Assembly: GCF_018739885.1 (NCBI RefSeq)
Contig: NZ_JADOES010000049.1
Coordinates: 1 to 40,321 of the forward strand
DNA: 40,321 nucleotides
Reading direction: 5' to 3'
Source: Leptothoe spongobia TAU-MAC 1115
Lineage (GTDB): Bacteria > Cyanobacteriota > Cyanobacteriia > Phormidesmidales > Phormidesmidaceae
Numbering within the stretch: position 1 is the first letter of the stretch; the number at the start of each line of letters is the position of its first letter. Positions 17,215 through 26,766 of this stretch are shown one piece after another. A program made the position numbers and the translations under genes. The notes below the pieces were generated by a model that worked only from the letters and a program-made list of their open reading frames with translations, did no database searches and was not told where the DNA came from.

Positions 17215-18846
17215 ATGCCATCGTCGTCTCGCCCCTACCAAAGCAAAGTACTAAGGTTTGTGCTGAAACAGTGGCAGCAAGGACTAGAACGGCAAGACAA
17301 AGCATGGCGACAGCTCCAATCAACGGCTGTATGGGGAGCTCAGGTGGCTATCTTTCCCATCTACGCTATTATGCGATCGGTCGAACGTGCCAGGTTTACC
17401 TTCAGTAGTGGTAATGCCACACAGACTGATCAGGCTACAGAACCGAGTACTGCCGCCAAAGGTGCCGAACCGAGTATTGCCGCCAAAGGTAATGTAACAG
17501 ATATAAATCACTCACTGACTGCAATTCTCAGCCATACGCAACAACTGCTGGATCCACAACAAACAGCACAGCTGATCGTTGCTCCCCCAAGCAACATCAT
17601 CCATGCAACACAATCTTTCCTCTCCAACGCTCTTGCAGCGATAGAGCAACGACTACCCATCAGGCTTCAGAGATGGAGAGGTTCGCAGGCAATAACCAAA
17701 CGTCAGCGCGGGCATTTAACCTCTCACAAAAAACCAGGACGCGGTGGTTTAACCACTGTTCAACCTGGCAACATTGGCCACAGCCATAGCGCTGACCTGC
17801 TACAAAACGGAACAACCCTGGCTTCTTCTCTCAAAACTCGGCGGCTGGTTTTAGTCAATCCCAGCAATGAGACTTTCGATATTTTTACCCCTAAGCAACA
17901 GGCAGACTTAAAGCACTACATCAATTGCGTCATGAATGCCTATCGGCAGTCGCGAACAATCGCTCGTCGTCAAACCAAAAAACTATCTGTCAAAACTATT
18001 CTCACACTCGGTGAAGCATTACTAAAGTCATTGCCTGGGAAGTTAGGCAATGCATGGCCGCAGATCACCCCAGCACCTCAAAAAGGATCGCTAACGAGAA
18101 TAGATCACTCCCTGAGCACCATTCTCAGCCATACCCAAGAACTGCTGGCACCACAACAGTCAGCACAACTAACCATTGCGCCCACAGGCAACATTACCCA
18201 AAAGAATCAACGGGATAGTTTAACGAAGAAAGCGCATTCTACTGAAATTGATCGCAGCAGTACCTCAGACCTCCTGCAGAATGGAACAACCTTAGCTTCC
18301 TCTCTACAAACTCGAAAGCTAGTACTTGTTAACCCTAGCAATGAGACTTTCGATATTTTTACCCCTGAGCAACAAGCGGACTTAAAACACTACATCAATT
18401 GCATCATGAATGCCTATCGGCAGTCGAGAACAATCGCTCGCCGTCAAACAAAACAACTATCTGTCAAAACAGTTCTAGCCATCAGTACAGTCTTTCTAAA
18501 ATCTCTACCTGGAGAGTTTAACAAAGCATGGAAACAAATAGCTCCAGGTCCACAACAGGAGATAACTCTGCCACCTATCCCCAGAGACAACGATCCCAAG
18601 CCCCTGACTCGCGTTTTTTATCCCCATACAGTAGGAACAGTTAAAGCACGCCGATCACCTAACCATGTCAAGCGAAGAACCCATCGCTTAACAAGTAAGT
18701 CTCCTGATGCTTTTGAGGCTAATGTAAACGACGCTAGTTACCTAGAGCATCCTCTCGAAAGCATACTGCGATGGATTGACCGGGTTCTGACTTGGTGTGA
18801 GCATCGATGGCAGCAATGGGTTGAAGGTAGAACGAACCTGAGATAA
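17215..18846 (+). CDS. Unknown protein with a large internal duplication
   Basis: 543 residues, basic, from ATG 17215. It carries two copies of a unit. The first half (NHSLTAILSHTQQLL, then DHSLSTILSHTQELL) is offset by 597 bases. The second half (DLLQNGTTLASSL, LVNPSNETFDIFTP, QADLKHYINC, NAYRQSRTIARRQTK) is offset by 474 bases. The 123-base difference is an extra segment of about 41 residues in copy 1. A hydrophobic N-terminal stretch (about 39-58) could be a membrane-associated helix. The C-terminus is Trp/Arg-rich. The family is not recognised. It runs divergently from the mannosidase and converges on the glycan locus with a 34-base gap. Confidence 0.75.
   Translation: MPSSSRPYQSKVLRFVLKQWQQGLERQDKAWRQLQSTAVWGAQVAIFPIYAIMRSVERARFTFSSGNATQTDQATEPSTAAKGAEPSIAAKGNVTDINHSLTAILSHTQQLLDPQQTAQLIVAPPSNIIHATQSFLSNALAAIEQRLPIRLQRWRGSQAITKRQRGHLTSHKKPGRGGLTTVQPGNIGHSHSADLLQNGTTLASSLKTRRLVLVNPSNETFDIFTPKQQADLKHYINCVMNAYRQSRTIARRQTKKLSVKTILTLGEALLKSLPGKLGNAWPQITPAPQKGSLTRIDHSLSTILSHTQELLAPQQSAQLTIAPTGNITQKNQRDSLTKKAHSTEIDRSSTSDLLQNGTTLASSLQTRKLVLVNPSNETFDIFTPEQQADLKHYINCIMNAYRQSRTIARRQTKQLSVKTVLAISTVFLKSLPGEFNKAWKQIAPGPQQEITLPPIPRDNDPKPLTRVFYPHTVGTVKARRSPNHVKRRTHRLTSKSPDAFEANVNDASYLEHPLESILRWIDRVLTWCEHRWQQWVEGRTNLR
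17503..18560 (+). repeat. Diverged intragenic tandem duplication
   Basis: Copy 1 spans about 17503-18090 and copy 2 about 18100-18560, in frame. The second half is highly conserved at base level: around 17863-17890 and 18337-18364 a run of about 28 bases containing ATGAGACTTTCGATATTTTT is identical. The linker-like middle is poorly conserved and 123 bases shorter in copy 2. Confidence 0.85.
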
Positions 18847-18880
18847 CCTGCCCCATCGTCCTCTTAAACAAAATAGGCTT

Positions 18881-20485
18881 TTATTCCTGCACAACTTGCC
18901 AACTTCCTTGCCAATACTGCGTCGGAGCCTGGATCTCCTCCAACACAGCACCTGCACCCATCAACGTCGCTCGCAATGGTACCGAGGCCTTGTACAAAAA
19001 CGTCTTATCAGTCACGTCTCCCGGCGCAGGACGATAATCCACTCCATCTTTCACCAACAACATATCCACATCATCATCTAACAAATAACTCAGCGCCAAT
19101 ACATCCCCCACGTCATCGTCACTAATGATCCTTGGCATCTTATCCCTATTCACCCTCTCAGCAAATTCAATCGGAAAGTTCATACGGTTAGCCCGATGCC
19201 ACCAGTTCTGGCTAGTTGAAAGCACTAGACACGACATCAGGCCTATCGCTAAGCATCCAGCTAACCCGAGTCGACAAAACTTCGATGTCATAACAGATCG
19301 CCCCTGAGCAAGGCCCCCATTCAAGACAAAGGCCACGATCACATGCAAACTGATGTAACAAGGCAACAAATAGCGCGGAATCGCCGACTTACTCCCCCCC
19401 AACAAAATATCGGAAACAGCCAGCGGAAACCAACTAATCAGCAGTAGTAAAATCAAAAACACTACGGTATTGCGCAGCTCAGGCATGCGCAACAGCCGAT
19501 AAAGTGCTCCCACAATAACGACCAATAATAAAGCATTGACTAAATAAATCTGCTTTTCAAACGACGTCAGATTGACACCAACATCAAATGACTTCAAGAT
19601 ATTCAAGTCCGCAAATCCAAGACCAAAAGAAATAAACCAACGGTGTATGAGAATTTTCGTTGGTAGCACTGGCGTTTTTGTCCAGGATGTTGTTGCTTGA
19701 ATACCAGAAATATTGGTCATCATGACATACAACCAAGGAGCAAAAGCCATTAAGCTAAATAGGCTCGCACCTACATAGCCAACGAATTGTCGCCATTCAA
19801 TCTGCTGTGACCACCCCAGATACAAACTATATAAGCCATGGACTGCCATCGTGAAGACCGTAAATGGAAATGTATAGAGACTGGCAGTCACACTCAGTGC
19901 GTAGAGACTCCATCGCCATGGATTGGATCGACGAATTGACCATAACAATAACGCGCAGCTCAAGACACTGAGTAATAGCCATAAACTGTATTGGCGGGCT
20001 TCTTGGGCATATAACAAATGGAGAGGAGAAAGACTGACTAGAGCCACTGCGATCGCAGCCACTCTCTGACAATGAAAAAGCTCCATGGCCAGCCAATACA
20101 TCGCTGGCAAGATCAACAAACTCAAAATAGCTGGAAAACAGCGCATAGCCGCCACCGAACTACCAAAGAGTTGCGCCCATAGACGAGCAGCGACATAATA
20201 CAAAGGCGGATGCTGCGAATCAGTTCGAGCCAAGGCCTGGATCGTATCCCAACCAGTCTTTTCCGCGCTTGGATGGAGATACTTCACCAAACTATTTTTG
20301 GTAATAACCTCTCCGGTAAACACTTCGTCAGCTACCTGATCAAACGAGTAGCCAGAAATATGCATCGAGGTATAAACCTCATCATTCCAGTAGGGTTTGA
20401 AGTCTAAATTAGAAAACCTTAGAACAATACCTGCCACAACAGCTAACAAGACGAGCAGATTAAGGGGACGCATTATTTTAGACAT
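18881..20485 (-). CDS. GT-C membrane glycosyltransferase (GT39/ArnT-like)
   Basis: 534 residues with about ten to twelve membrane helices and an extracytoplasmic C-terminal domain. The first luminal loop has YWNDEVY with Asp35-Glu36, the catalytic acid pair of GT-C enzymes. It is followed by DSQHPPLYY, the common second motif of the PMT/ArnT family. Such enzymes use polyprenyl-phosphate sugars on the outer face of the membrane. It is the last gene of the minus-strand glycan operon, 17 bases after the GT12-like gene. Acceptor and sugar are unknown. Confidence 0.85.
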   Translation of the reverse strand: MSKIMRPLNLLVLLAVVAGIVLRFSNLDFKPYWNDEVYTSMHISGYSFDQVADEVFTGEVITKNSLVKYLHPSAEKTGWDTIQALARTDSQHPPLYYVAARLWAQLFGSSVAAMRCFPAILSLLILPAMYWLAMELFHCQRVAAIAVALVSLSPLHLLYAQEARQYSLWLLLSVLSCALLLWSIRRSNPWRWSLYALSVTASLYTFPFTVFTMAVHGLYSLYLGWSQQIEWRQFVGYVGASLFSLMAFAPWLYVMMTNISGIQATTSWTKTPVLPTKILIHRWFISFGLGFADLNILKSFDVGVNLTSFEKQIYLVNALLLVVIVGALYRLLRMPELRNTVVFLILLLLISWFPLAVSDILLGGSKSAIPRYLLPCYISLHVIVAFVLNGGLAQGRSVMTSKFCRLGLAGCLAIGLMSCLVLSTSQNWWHRANRMNFPIEFAERVNRDKMPRIISDDDVGDVLALSYLLDDDVDMLLVKDGVDYRPAPGDVTDKTFLYKASVPLRATLMGAGAVLEEIQAPTQYWQGSWQVVQE

Positions 20486-20502
20486 CTATATAGAATGCTC
20501 CA

Positions 20503-21330
20503 CTACCAACCCTTTTGAGCAATAAATTCTTGGGCGCTAAACACCCTGCCATCCCGATTCACAATTTTCTGGATATTATGCTGCTCAATCCAAATTTGGC
20601 GAAATTCTGACATCCGTGTTCGAAATGCTTCGTAGTCCTTAGAAAAGCGTTCATCCCGACGATGAACATGATCCACACGAGCCATTGGGGTATAGCCAAC
20701 TTTGAGGTTAGCCTGCTTAACTCGAATAAAGAAATCAGCATGATCAGCAGTTTTAAGCCGATCATCCCAGCCCCCCATTTGCTGAACAGCCTCAGTGTTT
20801 GCAAGAAAGAATTGGTGGACTAAATCGCACGTTACATAGGCCGACGTTTTTTCATAAAACCCATCGACAAACTTAAGCACACCATCTTCCATCTCCATAT
20901 TGAGATAAAAGTCCACCAGCTCTTTTCGATAAAACTCTCTTCGCAAGAAAGCACGTTGAAACACTAAAGCACTGAGAATATCAAAATCCTCTTCTTCAAG
21001 TAGACGCAACATGTTTTCTAAATGAGTACGGCGATTGAAATAATGATCATCATCCATCATCACGAAATAAGGCGTCTCAACCTTTTCTAGTAAAAAGTTG
21101 CGCCCTTTTGAAACCCCGGAATCAAAGGGCATGGAAAACACTTCTGTTTTACCATCATTAATCTCAACAGTTTCCTGGCTATCATCCGCTAACAAAACTC
21201 GAATATCAGGATAAAATCTCCGAATTTTTCGAATGGCTCCAGAGACAGTTTTGGGGCGGTTAAAGGTTTTAACCAAAATCGTCACATCTTTTGAAACTCT
21301 TTTTTTATGCTTATTTAGATCAAACATCAT
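20503..21330 (-). CDS. GT-A glycosyltransferase resembling GT12 (beta-1,4-GalNAc transferase type)
   Basis: 275 residues from ATG 21330, with AGGA upstream. The N-terminus VTILVKTFNRP is a nucleotide-sugar-binding strand. DSGVSKGRN (70-78) and the metal motif MMDDDHYF (Asp93-95) follow, then CDLVHQFFLANTEAV and GWDDRLKTADHADFF. The combination of SGVSxGRN with DDD is the pattern of animal B4GALNT-type GT12 enzymes and their bacterial relatives, rather than ordinary GT2. No membrane helix is present. It is tightly linked to both neighbours (17 bases each). The donor sugar is inferred only. Confidence 0.78.
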   Translation of the reverse strand: MMFDLNKHKKRVSKDVTILVKTFNRPKTVSGAIRKIRRFYPDIRVLLADDSQETVEINDGKTEVFSMPFDSGVSKGRNFLLEKVETPYFVMMDDDHYFNRRTHLENMLRLLEEEDFDILSALVFQRAFLRREFYRKELVDFYLNMEMEDGVLKFVDGFYEKTSAYVTCDLVHQFFLANTEAVQQMGGWDDRLKTADHADFFIRVKQANLKVGYTPMARVDHVHRRDERFSKDYEAFRTRMSEFRQIWIEQHNIQKIVNRDGRVFSAQEFIAQKGW

Positions 21331-21347
21331 GATGTTTCCTCACACTT

Positions 21348-22250
21348 TCAGGGTCTGGTCAAAGTTTCAATGATTCTCTGCAGCTGACTAAGGAATAGAC
21401 GAATAGGTTTTAGCTGTACTGGATCTTGGTAGATCGCCTGGCCCAAATACTTAGCGGTTATCAATGCCTGCTGACGAGTTGAACAGTTCTCCAACGCTTT
21501 GAACGTCAAATAGCGATACATTTGTGCCAGGCTTTTCCGCTTTGTCTGCCAGGATAGTCCTGGCTTACGTGCAAATGCCTGGGTCAACACTCTCCGAGAT
21601 TCACTCTCTTGACGCTCTAGATGAGCAGACATTGACTGGGGCGATAATCGATACAAGACCTGTACTTTTGGCACTACTACAAAGGTATGATCCACAGCTA
21701 TTCTGAGAAACATATCCCAGTCTTCAGCAGCTTTGAGCGACTCATCAAACTGACCGACAGCGGCAAACACTGACTTACGAAACAGTGCGTTAGATCCACT
21801 GTCCAGAAAATTCCCCATAAGTAATTTGTCATAGACATGCCCCTCAACAGAGAGGTAGCTACCGCGACGAAAAAAGCGATCGACTTGATCAATACAATCA
21901 GTCCAACTATAGGCTATCGCTGCTCGTGGATTAGCTTGCAAGATCGACAGCTGCTCCGATAATTTATCAGGGGTCCAAAGATCGTCAGCATCGATAAAAC
22001 TGATCAACTCACACTGACTTTGCTGAATGCCTCGATTACGACTAGCCGCCAACCCTTGATTGGGATAGCTAATTAGGCGGATTCTGCTATCCTTAACTTG
22101 CCGAACAATCTCGACAGTTTCATCTATAGAACCATCATCAATAATAACAATCTCAATATCCTCAAAGGATTGCTGAATAATACTCTCCAGAGTAGCGTGA
22201 ATTGTTTTCGCACCGTTATAGACTGGTATTGCAACTGTAATCGTTGGCAT
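21348..22250 (-). CDS. GT2 family glycosyltransferase
   Basis: 300 residues from ATG 22250; a GTG directly before it adds one residue. It has a typical GT-A fold: TVAIPVYNGAKTI, VIIDDGSIDET, the SRN segment and the DXD-like motif DADDLW (87-92). GQFDESLKAAEDWDMFLR provides the acceptor/ED motif. It is cytosolic and transfers a nucleotide-activated sugar to a growing glycan. It sits between the sulfotransferase-like gene and the GT12-like gene in the same operon. Confidence 0.9.
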   Translation of the reverse strand: MPTITVAIPVYNGAKTIHATLESIIQQSFEDIEIVIIDDGSIDETVEIVRQVKDSRIRLISYPNQGLAASRNRGIQQSQCELISFIDADDLWTPDKLSEQLSILQANPRAAIAYSWTDCIDQVDRFFRRGSYLSVEGHVYDKLLMGNFLDSGSNALFRKSVFAAVGQFDESLKAAEDWDMFLRIAVDHTFVVVPKVQVLYRLSPQSMSAHLERQESESRRVLTQAFARKPGLSWQTKRKSLAQMYRYLTFKALENCSTRQQALITAKYLGQAIYQDPVQLKPIRLFLSQLQRIIETLTRP

Positions 22251-22274
22251 CACTTCCCATCCTATGTATAGGTA

Positions 22275-23027
22275 CTACGTCAAAAAACGCGCATACGCGG
22301 ATTGACTAATTGCAGTCATCACTTCTTCATAGTTGAGAATACTTTGACTTAAATCCAAGGGCATAATCTTTCTTAGCTTAGCTTCAACTGGCTCAGACTT
22401 CAGCCCCAAGTAGTCAAATACTAAGTTTGATGTTGCCTGATGCTGCTGACTACTCGCTAAATGCTCCTCATACACTAAGGCTAAATGGGGAATAGTCTTG
22501 AGGAGTGAAATTTCAGACTGATAGTTAATCTCAAATTTGGCCATAGTTGCCAACACATCAGCGGGAGCAACATGGACTGGTTTAATCTCCACCGCCCGAT
22601 TTGACTTTTGCTCATGAAGAACCTTGCGCTTAGCGCTCACTACCAGAGAGATCGCATGCTGCAAACGATTTTTACGTCTGAGATAGATAACCTGAAAGCC
22701 CTTTCGATTAAGCCACTGCAGAAAGCCCATAGGTGATTGCATATGATGTACATCCGTCATGTGATACATCAAAAGCTTAAAACCATATACAGATGTGGGA
22801 CAGTGATAAACACGCTTAAAGAGGGTGAATTTAGGGACTAGAGAATAGGAGCTCAAAATCTCAGTATCGCAACTAATTTCACTATGGCAATTTAGCAAAC
22901 CAACCAACAGTGTGCTGCCACAGCGTCCTGTACCAAAAATATAAAACTTTGTTTGAGGCACAGAGCGATGTAAAAGCACTGACTTAGTGACACTCTGAAT
23001 ATCTTGTAAATCTTTGATCAGTACCAC
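22275..23027 (-). CDS. Sulfotransferase-like protein
   Basis: 250 residues starting at GTG 23027, with GGAG 7 bases upstream; no ATG lies ahead of the nucleotide loop. FGTGRCGSTLL (31-41) is the 5'-phosphosulfate-binding loop of PAPS-dependent sulfotransferases. A second region, VIYLRRKNRLQHAIS, fits the 3'-phosphate-binding Arg/Ser segment. The enzyme should move sulfate from PAPS to a hydroxyl of a carbohydrate or lipid. Its place inside a glycosyltransferase operon suggests a sulfated glycan. Family (Stf0-type or other) is not resolved. Confidence 0.8.
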   Translation of the reverse strand: MVLIKDLQDIQSVTKSVLLHRSVPQTKFYIFGTGRCGSTLLVGLLNCHSEISCDTEILSSYSLVPKFTLFKRVYHCPTSVYGFKLLMYHMTDVHHMQSPMGFLQWLNRKGFQVIYLRRKNRLQHAISLVVSAKRKVLHEQKSNRAVEIKPVHVAPADVLATMAKFEINYQSEISLLKTIPHLALVYEEHLASSQQHQATSNLVFDYLGLKSEPVEAKLRKIMPLDLSQSILNYEEVMTAISQSAYARFLT

Positions 23028-23072
23028 TACTTAACTCCACCAAAAACTCTTCTATCTATCGCTTATCTATCA

Positions 23073-24749
23073 TCAGGTCTCTTGGCCCTTTCGAAGAAAG
23101 ACATGCACCTTTGACGTTGAGAATTTACCCATCTCCAGGATTTTCAACGGCATAAATTGACCAGTGTTCGCAATTCGCTCAGAAAACTCAAGATTATATT
23201 GGTTTTCAATGGCTGCAAAGTTATCCACAGTGGACAAAGGCTCAGGAACAAAGGTAATCAGAATATCTTTTGTCATGGCTCGTTTCATCAAAGGATGCCA
23301 GTCTATTGGTCCAGTCGTAAAATTCCAAAGTTGAACTATATTGGCCGTTTCATCGGCCATCACCCATGGCAACAACAACTGTGATGGATTCAAGGTCTTG
23401 GCACTGCCCAGATAGCCGATTTTTGGAGTATCCATCTGATATTGGGTAGCAAGCTCATGTAGCAGACTCCAGTCCCACTGTTCCTCCAGACGCATAACTG
23501 AGGTCGGATTTCCCCAATTATGGGTTTGGGCAAATGTATCCCCCTCCTGATAGCGATCGCTACCTCCTTGAGGCAGCAACATTACACTCACTTGAGCCAC
23601 AATCATCACGATTGCAACAGGTGCCATTAGCTTGTGGGTTAGCCATCCCAAGTCATAAACCATCAGACCAACAGCTAATCCCAAGGGTAAAAGTAGTGGC
23701 GCAATCAACCGAGGATTGTGATTGACCCCAAACGCCGCAATACAAGCGAGTGGAATCGCTCCTGCTAAGCAAACGACCAATGCTAACTGCTGAGACCGGT
23801 CTAAACTCGACTGACGCAAGACACATAGCTTGAAACAGAAGCTGACTGCGATCGCACCCGCCAACCCTCCTACAATCGGCCCCGTGATTGACTGCAAAAA
23901 CACATAGCCCCAATGGAGCAAAGTACCCAGTTCCCCTTCAGGCCCCAGCGCATCACGCACGTTTCCCCCAGAACTAAACGCCTTCTCTAAAGCAGCTTGG
24001 CCATTTAATACCCACCAAGGAGCCATGACCATAGTGGCCAACCCATAGGATTTAAATAGAGCAGGTAACGTTGGCCCCGTTATCCACTTCAACCAGCACA
24101 ACAGCATCACCACTACCAACATCGGCCCGACAATCAAGAGAATTGTGGGCTTCGCCATGGCACCTAAACCTAGGAATAATCCCAACCCTATCCAATACCG
24201 TGGATGCTGTGTCGGATTATCCCACTGGCAGAAAAGACAATACAGCACCCCAGCAATCGCTAAATACAAACTGTAATCCACATAAAATCGCATGTTAGGA
24301 CCAATCAAAATAGGACAGGCCAATAAAAAACATGCGATAAATCCTCCAACCGCGCGCTCACATAAACGCTTGCCTACCAAATACATCAGGAAAAGCGTAC
24401 AGGTAAAAGACAACCAAGATGACAGTCTCAGCACAACAGAATTGGCACCTAACAGTTGTGTAATGGGCACAATCAAAATTCGATAGGCAGGCGGGCGGGC
24501 AGAATCTCGTCGCAAAATCGCCTTGACCCAATCCCACAGCCCCTGATTGAGAGCACTACGATCTTGAATAGCCTGATTTAGATAATTCGCTTCATCCCAG
24601 TTTGTGCCAAAGGGATGCTGCAAAATCCACCAAACAGCTACCAAGGTTATCACAGAGAACAATCCCATCGCCACAGATGGCCAAAGACCTGGTCTCACAA
24701 CCGCTATCTTCACTCCATGCGTTGAAGGAATCTGACTAACACCGCCCAT
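23073..24749 (-). CDS. GT-C membrane glycosyltransferase (GT39/ArnT-like)
   Basis: 558 residues with about eleven hydrophobic helices and an extracytoplasmic C-terminal domain. FGTNWDEANYL places the Asp52-Glu53 catalytic pair in the first outer loop, and RRDSARPPAYR gives the second GT-C motif. Like its relative at 18881 it probably uses a polyprenyl-phosphate donor. It is only distantly similar to that gene, so the two likely add different sugars or act at different steps. ATG 24749 is the first start in the frame; no clear ribosome-binding site is visible. Confidence 0.85.
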   Translation of the reverse strand: MGGVSQIPSTHGVKIAVVRPGLWPSVAMGLFSVITLVAVWWILQHPFGTNWDEANYLNQAIQDRSALNQGLWDWVKAILRRDSARPPAYRILIVPITQLLGANSVVLRLSSWLSFTCTLFLMYLVGKRLCERAVGGFIACFLLACPILIGPNMRFYVDYSLYLAIAGVLYCLFCQWDNPTQHPRYWIGLGLFLGLGAMAKPTILLIVGPMLVVVMLLCWLKWITGPTLPALFKSYGLATMVMAPWWVLNGQAALEKAFSSGGNVRDALGPEGELGTLLHWGYVFLQSITGPIVGGLAGAIAVSFCFKLCVLRQSSLDRSQQLALVVCLAGAIPLACIAAFGVNHNPRLIAPLLLPLGLAVGLMVYDLGWLTHKLMAPVAIVMIVAQVSVMLLPQGGSDRYQEGDTFAQTHNWGNPTSVMRLEEQWDWSLLHELATQYQMDTPKIGYLGSAKTLNPSQLLLPWVMADETANIVQLWNFTTGPIDWHPLMKRAMTKDILITFVPEPLSTVDNFAAIENQYNLEFSERIANTGQFMPLKILEMGKFSTSKVHVFLRKGQET

Positions 24750-24861
24750 AGAAGAGATTTAAAAAAGATACTAGCCATGAGATACATACATCAAACAAAC
24801 CAGACTAGAAGTCCTAACCATCATCTCTTAGCAACATCCGTAAGAGATCTTTCATAATGCA

Positions 24862-26523
24862 TTAGCTAACAGATGTCAAAGTAGCTTTCCCAAAGAGATT
24901 TTGACCACTGAATTCCTGGGTATCATCCATCTCCAACAAACCTAAGAGAGTAGGAGCAAGATCTACAGCATGACCATTCCCTCGAAAGTTGGCCTTATCA
25001 ATATCAGGACCATCCGCCAAAAGAAACCCATGGGCACGATGACTACCTGTCCGGTGATGAGGAACCGGACCAATCCGGCCATGGCTTGCCGTATCCATGA
25101 CATCACTAGGAATTGCTTCATTCCACAGCACCACCAAATCAGCATCTGGCAGATTAGGATTACTGTCCAAGGGAGACTGTCTCATGCGCACTACGCGCTC
25201 CACTAGAGGCTGCCCTGTACGGCCATCAGTGGTTTTCTGAAGCAAATCAATCAGTTCAGCACAGACAGTCTCATAATCGGCAACATTCACCACCCCTTGA
25301 GCCTCACGACCTTTGAGATTAATGCGAATATATCCCTCAGAATAACTAGGAATCGCAAAGGCCTTCATCTTGGGCCACAGAGGCTCATACCACTTGGCAG
25401 GCTGCCAAAAAAGAGAATCACCCTGTTTTTCGAGCACATTGGGACAGAGCAAGCCAGGCTGACACAGATTGTTAAGAACAATATCTAAGGGTTTCTGAAT
25501 ACGCACAGGCAGTTTTGATCGTAGCCATCGGGATACTGCATTTAATGGCGCACGTCGGTTCCAAATCTCTCCAATCCAGCCTCGCTTTTGGTCAAAAGCA
25601 GTTTCTACTGGCGGTAGGGGAGTACCAACTTTACCAGGTGCGATCGCAGCTTTCCCAGAGAAACTATAGCGGTGCATCAGCTCCGGCAAAAAGACCATGC
25701 TAGGCACATCCATCACATTGGCCCCCATGCCGTGAGCCGAAAAAATCACCACATTAGCAGGCTGAGGCGACGCATCTAGAATCTTACCAATGGCTCGATC
25801 TACCTCAACAAAGGTCTTCAGCATCAGGTCTTCAGCCCCTGCCTCAGCCATACAATACAAGGGATGATCTGACTGACTCAAATGCCACATATAGTGTCCC
25901 GCCGTGTGAGTCTCGCCAAAAATTGTCAAGAAAAAGTCCCACTCTTGCTCATTTAAAAGACTGGCACAAATATCCGCTTTGCGCTCAATCCCAATGGACA
26001 TAGCCTTTTGCAATCGTGTTAGTGCATTCAGATTGCGACATTCAGCAAAGTCTTTCAAAAAAGCCGGATGCTCACCATATTTAGCAATAATCTGAGCCAG
26101 AGCATCTTCAGGGGTAGAATGACTAGCCGTCATCGGGGAATGCGCCCCCCATCCCAACACATGCATGCCTTTCACATCATCTGATAAGGCAGACTGAGGA
26201 ATATCAAATGCAATCACTTGGCGTTGATCCCCCAGAGCATAAAAGGGAGGATTATCTTGATAGTCATAGGCCCCCACCTCTTTCACAGAATAGGTGATGG
26301 GATCATATTTAATCGGTCCCCAGTATCCAGTCTTCTCAGGAGCCTGACCACTAATAAATGTCGTCCAAGGGGTCTCGGCTCGGTAATGCTCAGTATTAGA
26401 AAGATGGCCATAGCAGCCCTGCTGCTTTAGACGAGCCAACGTAGGTAAGTGGCCAGCCGCCATCCAAGTTTCGAGCACCTTTGGATCAGCCGCATCAAGA
26501 CCAATAGCAATCAAAGCAGTCAT
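24862..26523 (-). CDS. Alkaline-phosphatase-superfamily hydrolase (phosphodiesterase type)
   Basis: 553 residues from ATG 26523. GLDAADP (8-14) gives metal ligand Asp10. AETPWTTFISG gives a likely nucleophile, Thr51. IFGETHTAGHYMWH (201-214) gives Glu204, His206 and His210, and GNGHAVD gives His518. The usual SDHG metal motif reads FSAHGMG (261-267), so the Asp is Ala263. That may define a subfamily or a one-metal variant. No signal peptide is seen. In a glycan locus it could cleave phosphodiester or sulfate-ester groups; the substrate is unknown. Gaps of 112 bases downstream and 243 upstream suggest it may have its own promoter. Confidence 0.8.
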   Translation of the reverse strand: MTALIAIGLDAADPKVLETWMAAGHLPTLARLKQQGCYGHLSNTEHYRAETPWTTFISGQAPEKTGYWGPIKYDPITYSVKEVGAYDYQDNPPFYALGDQRQVIAFDIPQSALSDDVKGMHVLGWGAHSPMTASHSTPEDALAQIIAKYGEHPAFLKDFAECRNLNALTRLQKAMSIGIERKADICASLLNEQEWDFFLTIFGETHTAGHYMWHLSQSDHPLYCMAEAGAEDLMLKTFVEVDRAIGKILDASPQPANVVIFSAHGMGANVMDVPSMVFLPELMHRYSFSGKAAIAPGKVGTPLPPVETAFDQKRGWIGEIWNRRAPLNAVSRWLRSKLPVRIQKPLDIVLNNLCQPGLLCPNVLEKQGDSLFWQPAKWYEPLWPKMKAFAIPSYSEGYIRINLKGREAQGVVNVADYETVCAELIDLLQKTTDGRTGQPLVERVVRMRQSPLDSNPNLPDADLVVLWNEAIPSDVMDTASHGRIGPVPHHRTGSHRAHGFLLADGPDIDKANFRGNGHAVDLAPTLLGLLEMDDTQEFSGQNLFGKATLTSVS

Positions 26524-26766
26524 AGCAGATGAATTCTCACGGCTAAATACAAAAACCTAATATCGTCGTTCTGATCTCAAATTACAGATACACCAGAACT
26601 GAGACGCTTGATTTCTTACAACCTATACACTAGCCAAAATTACTGGAACACTTGTCAATATTAACGAATGTAGTTAGAGAGCAAATATAAGAAGTTCCCC
26701 TAATTCTTTAAAAAGATCATGAAGATTGGCCTGATAACCAAGAGGCTTGATCCCCTTACCTAACCT

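Noticed and set aside
23221..23230. TTATCCACAG inside the GT-C gene as a further DnaA box
   Set aside because: It is a single isolated copy inside a coding region with no neighbours, expected by chance.
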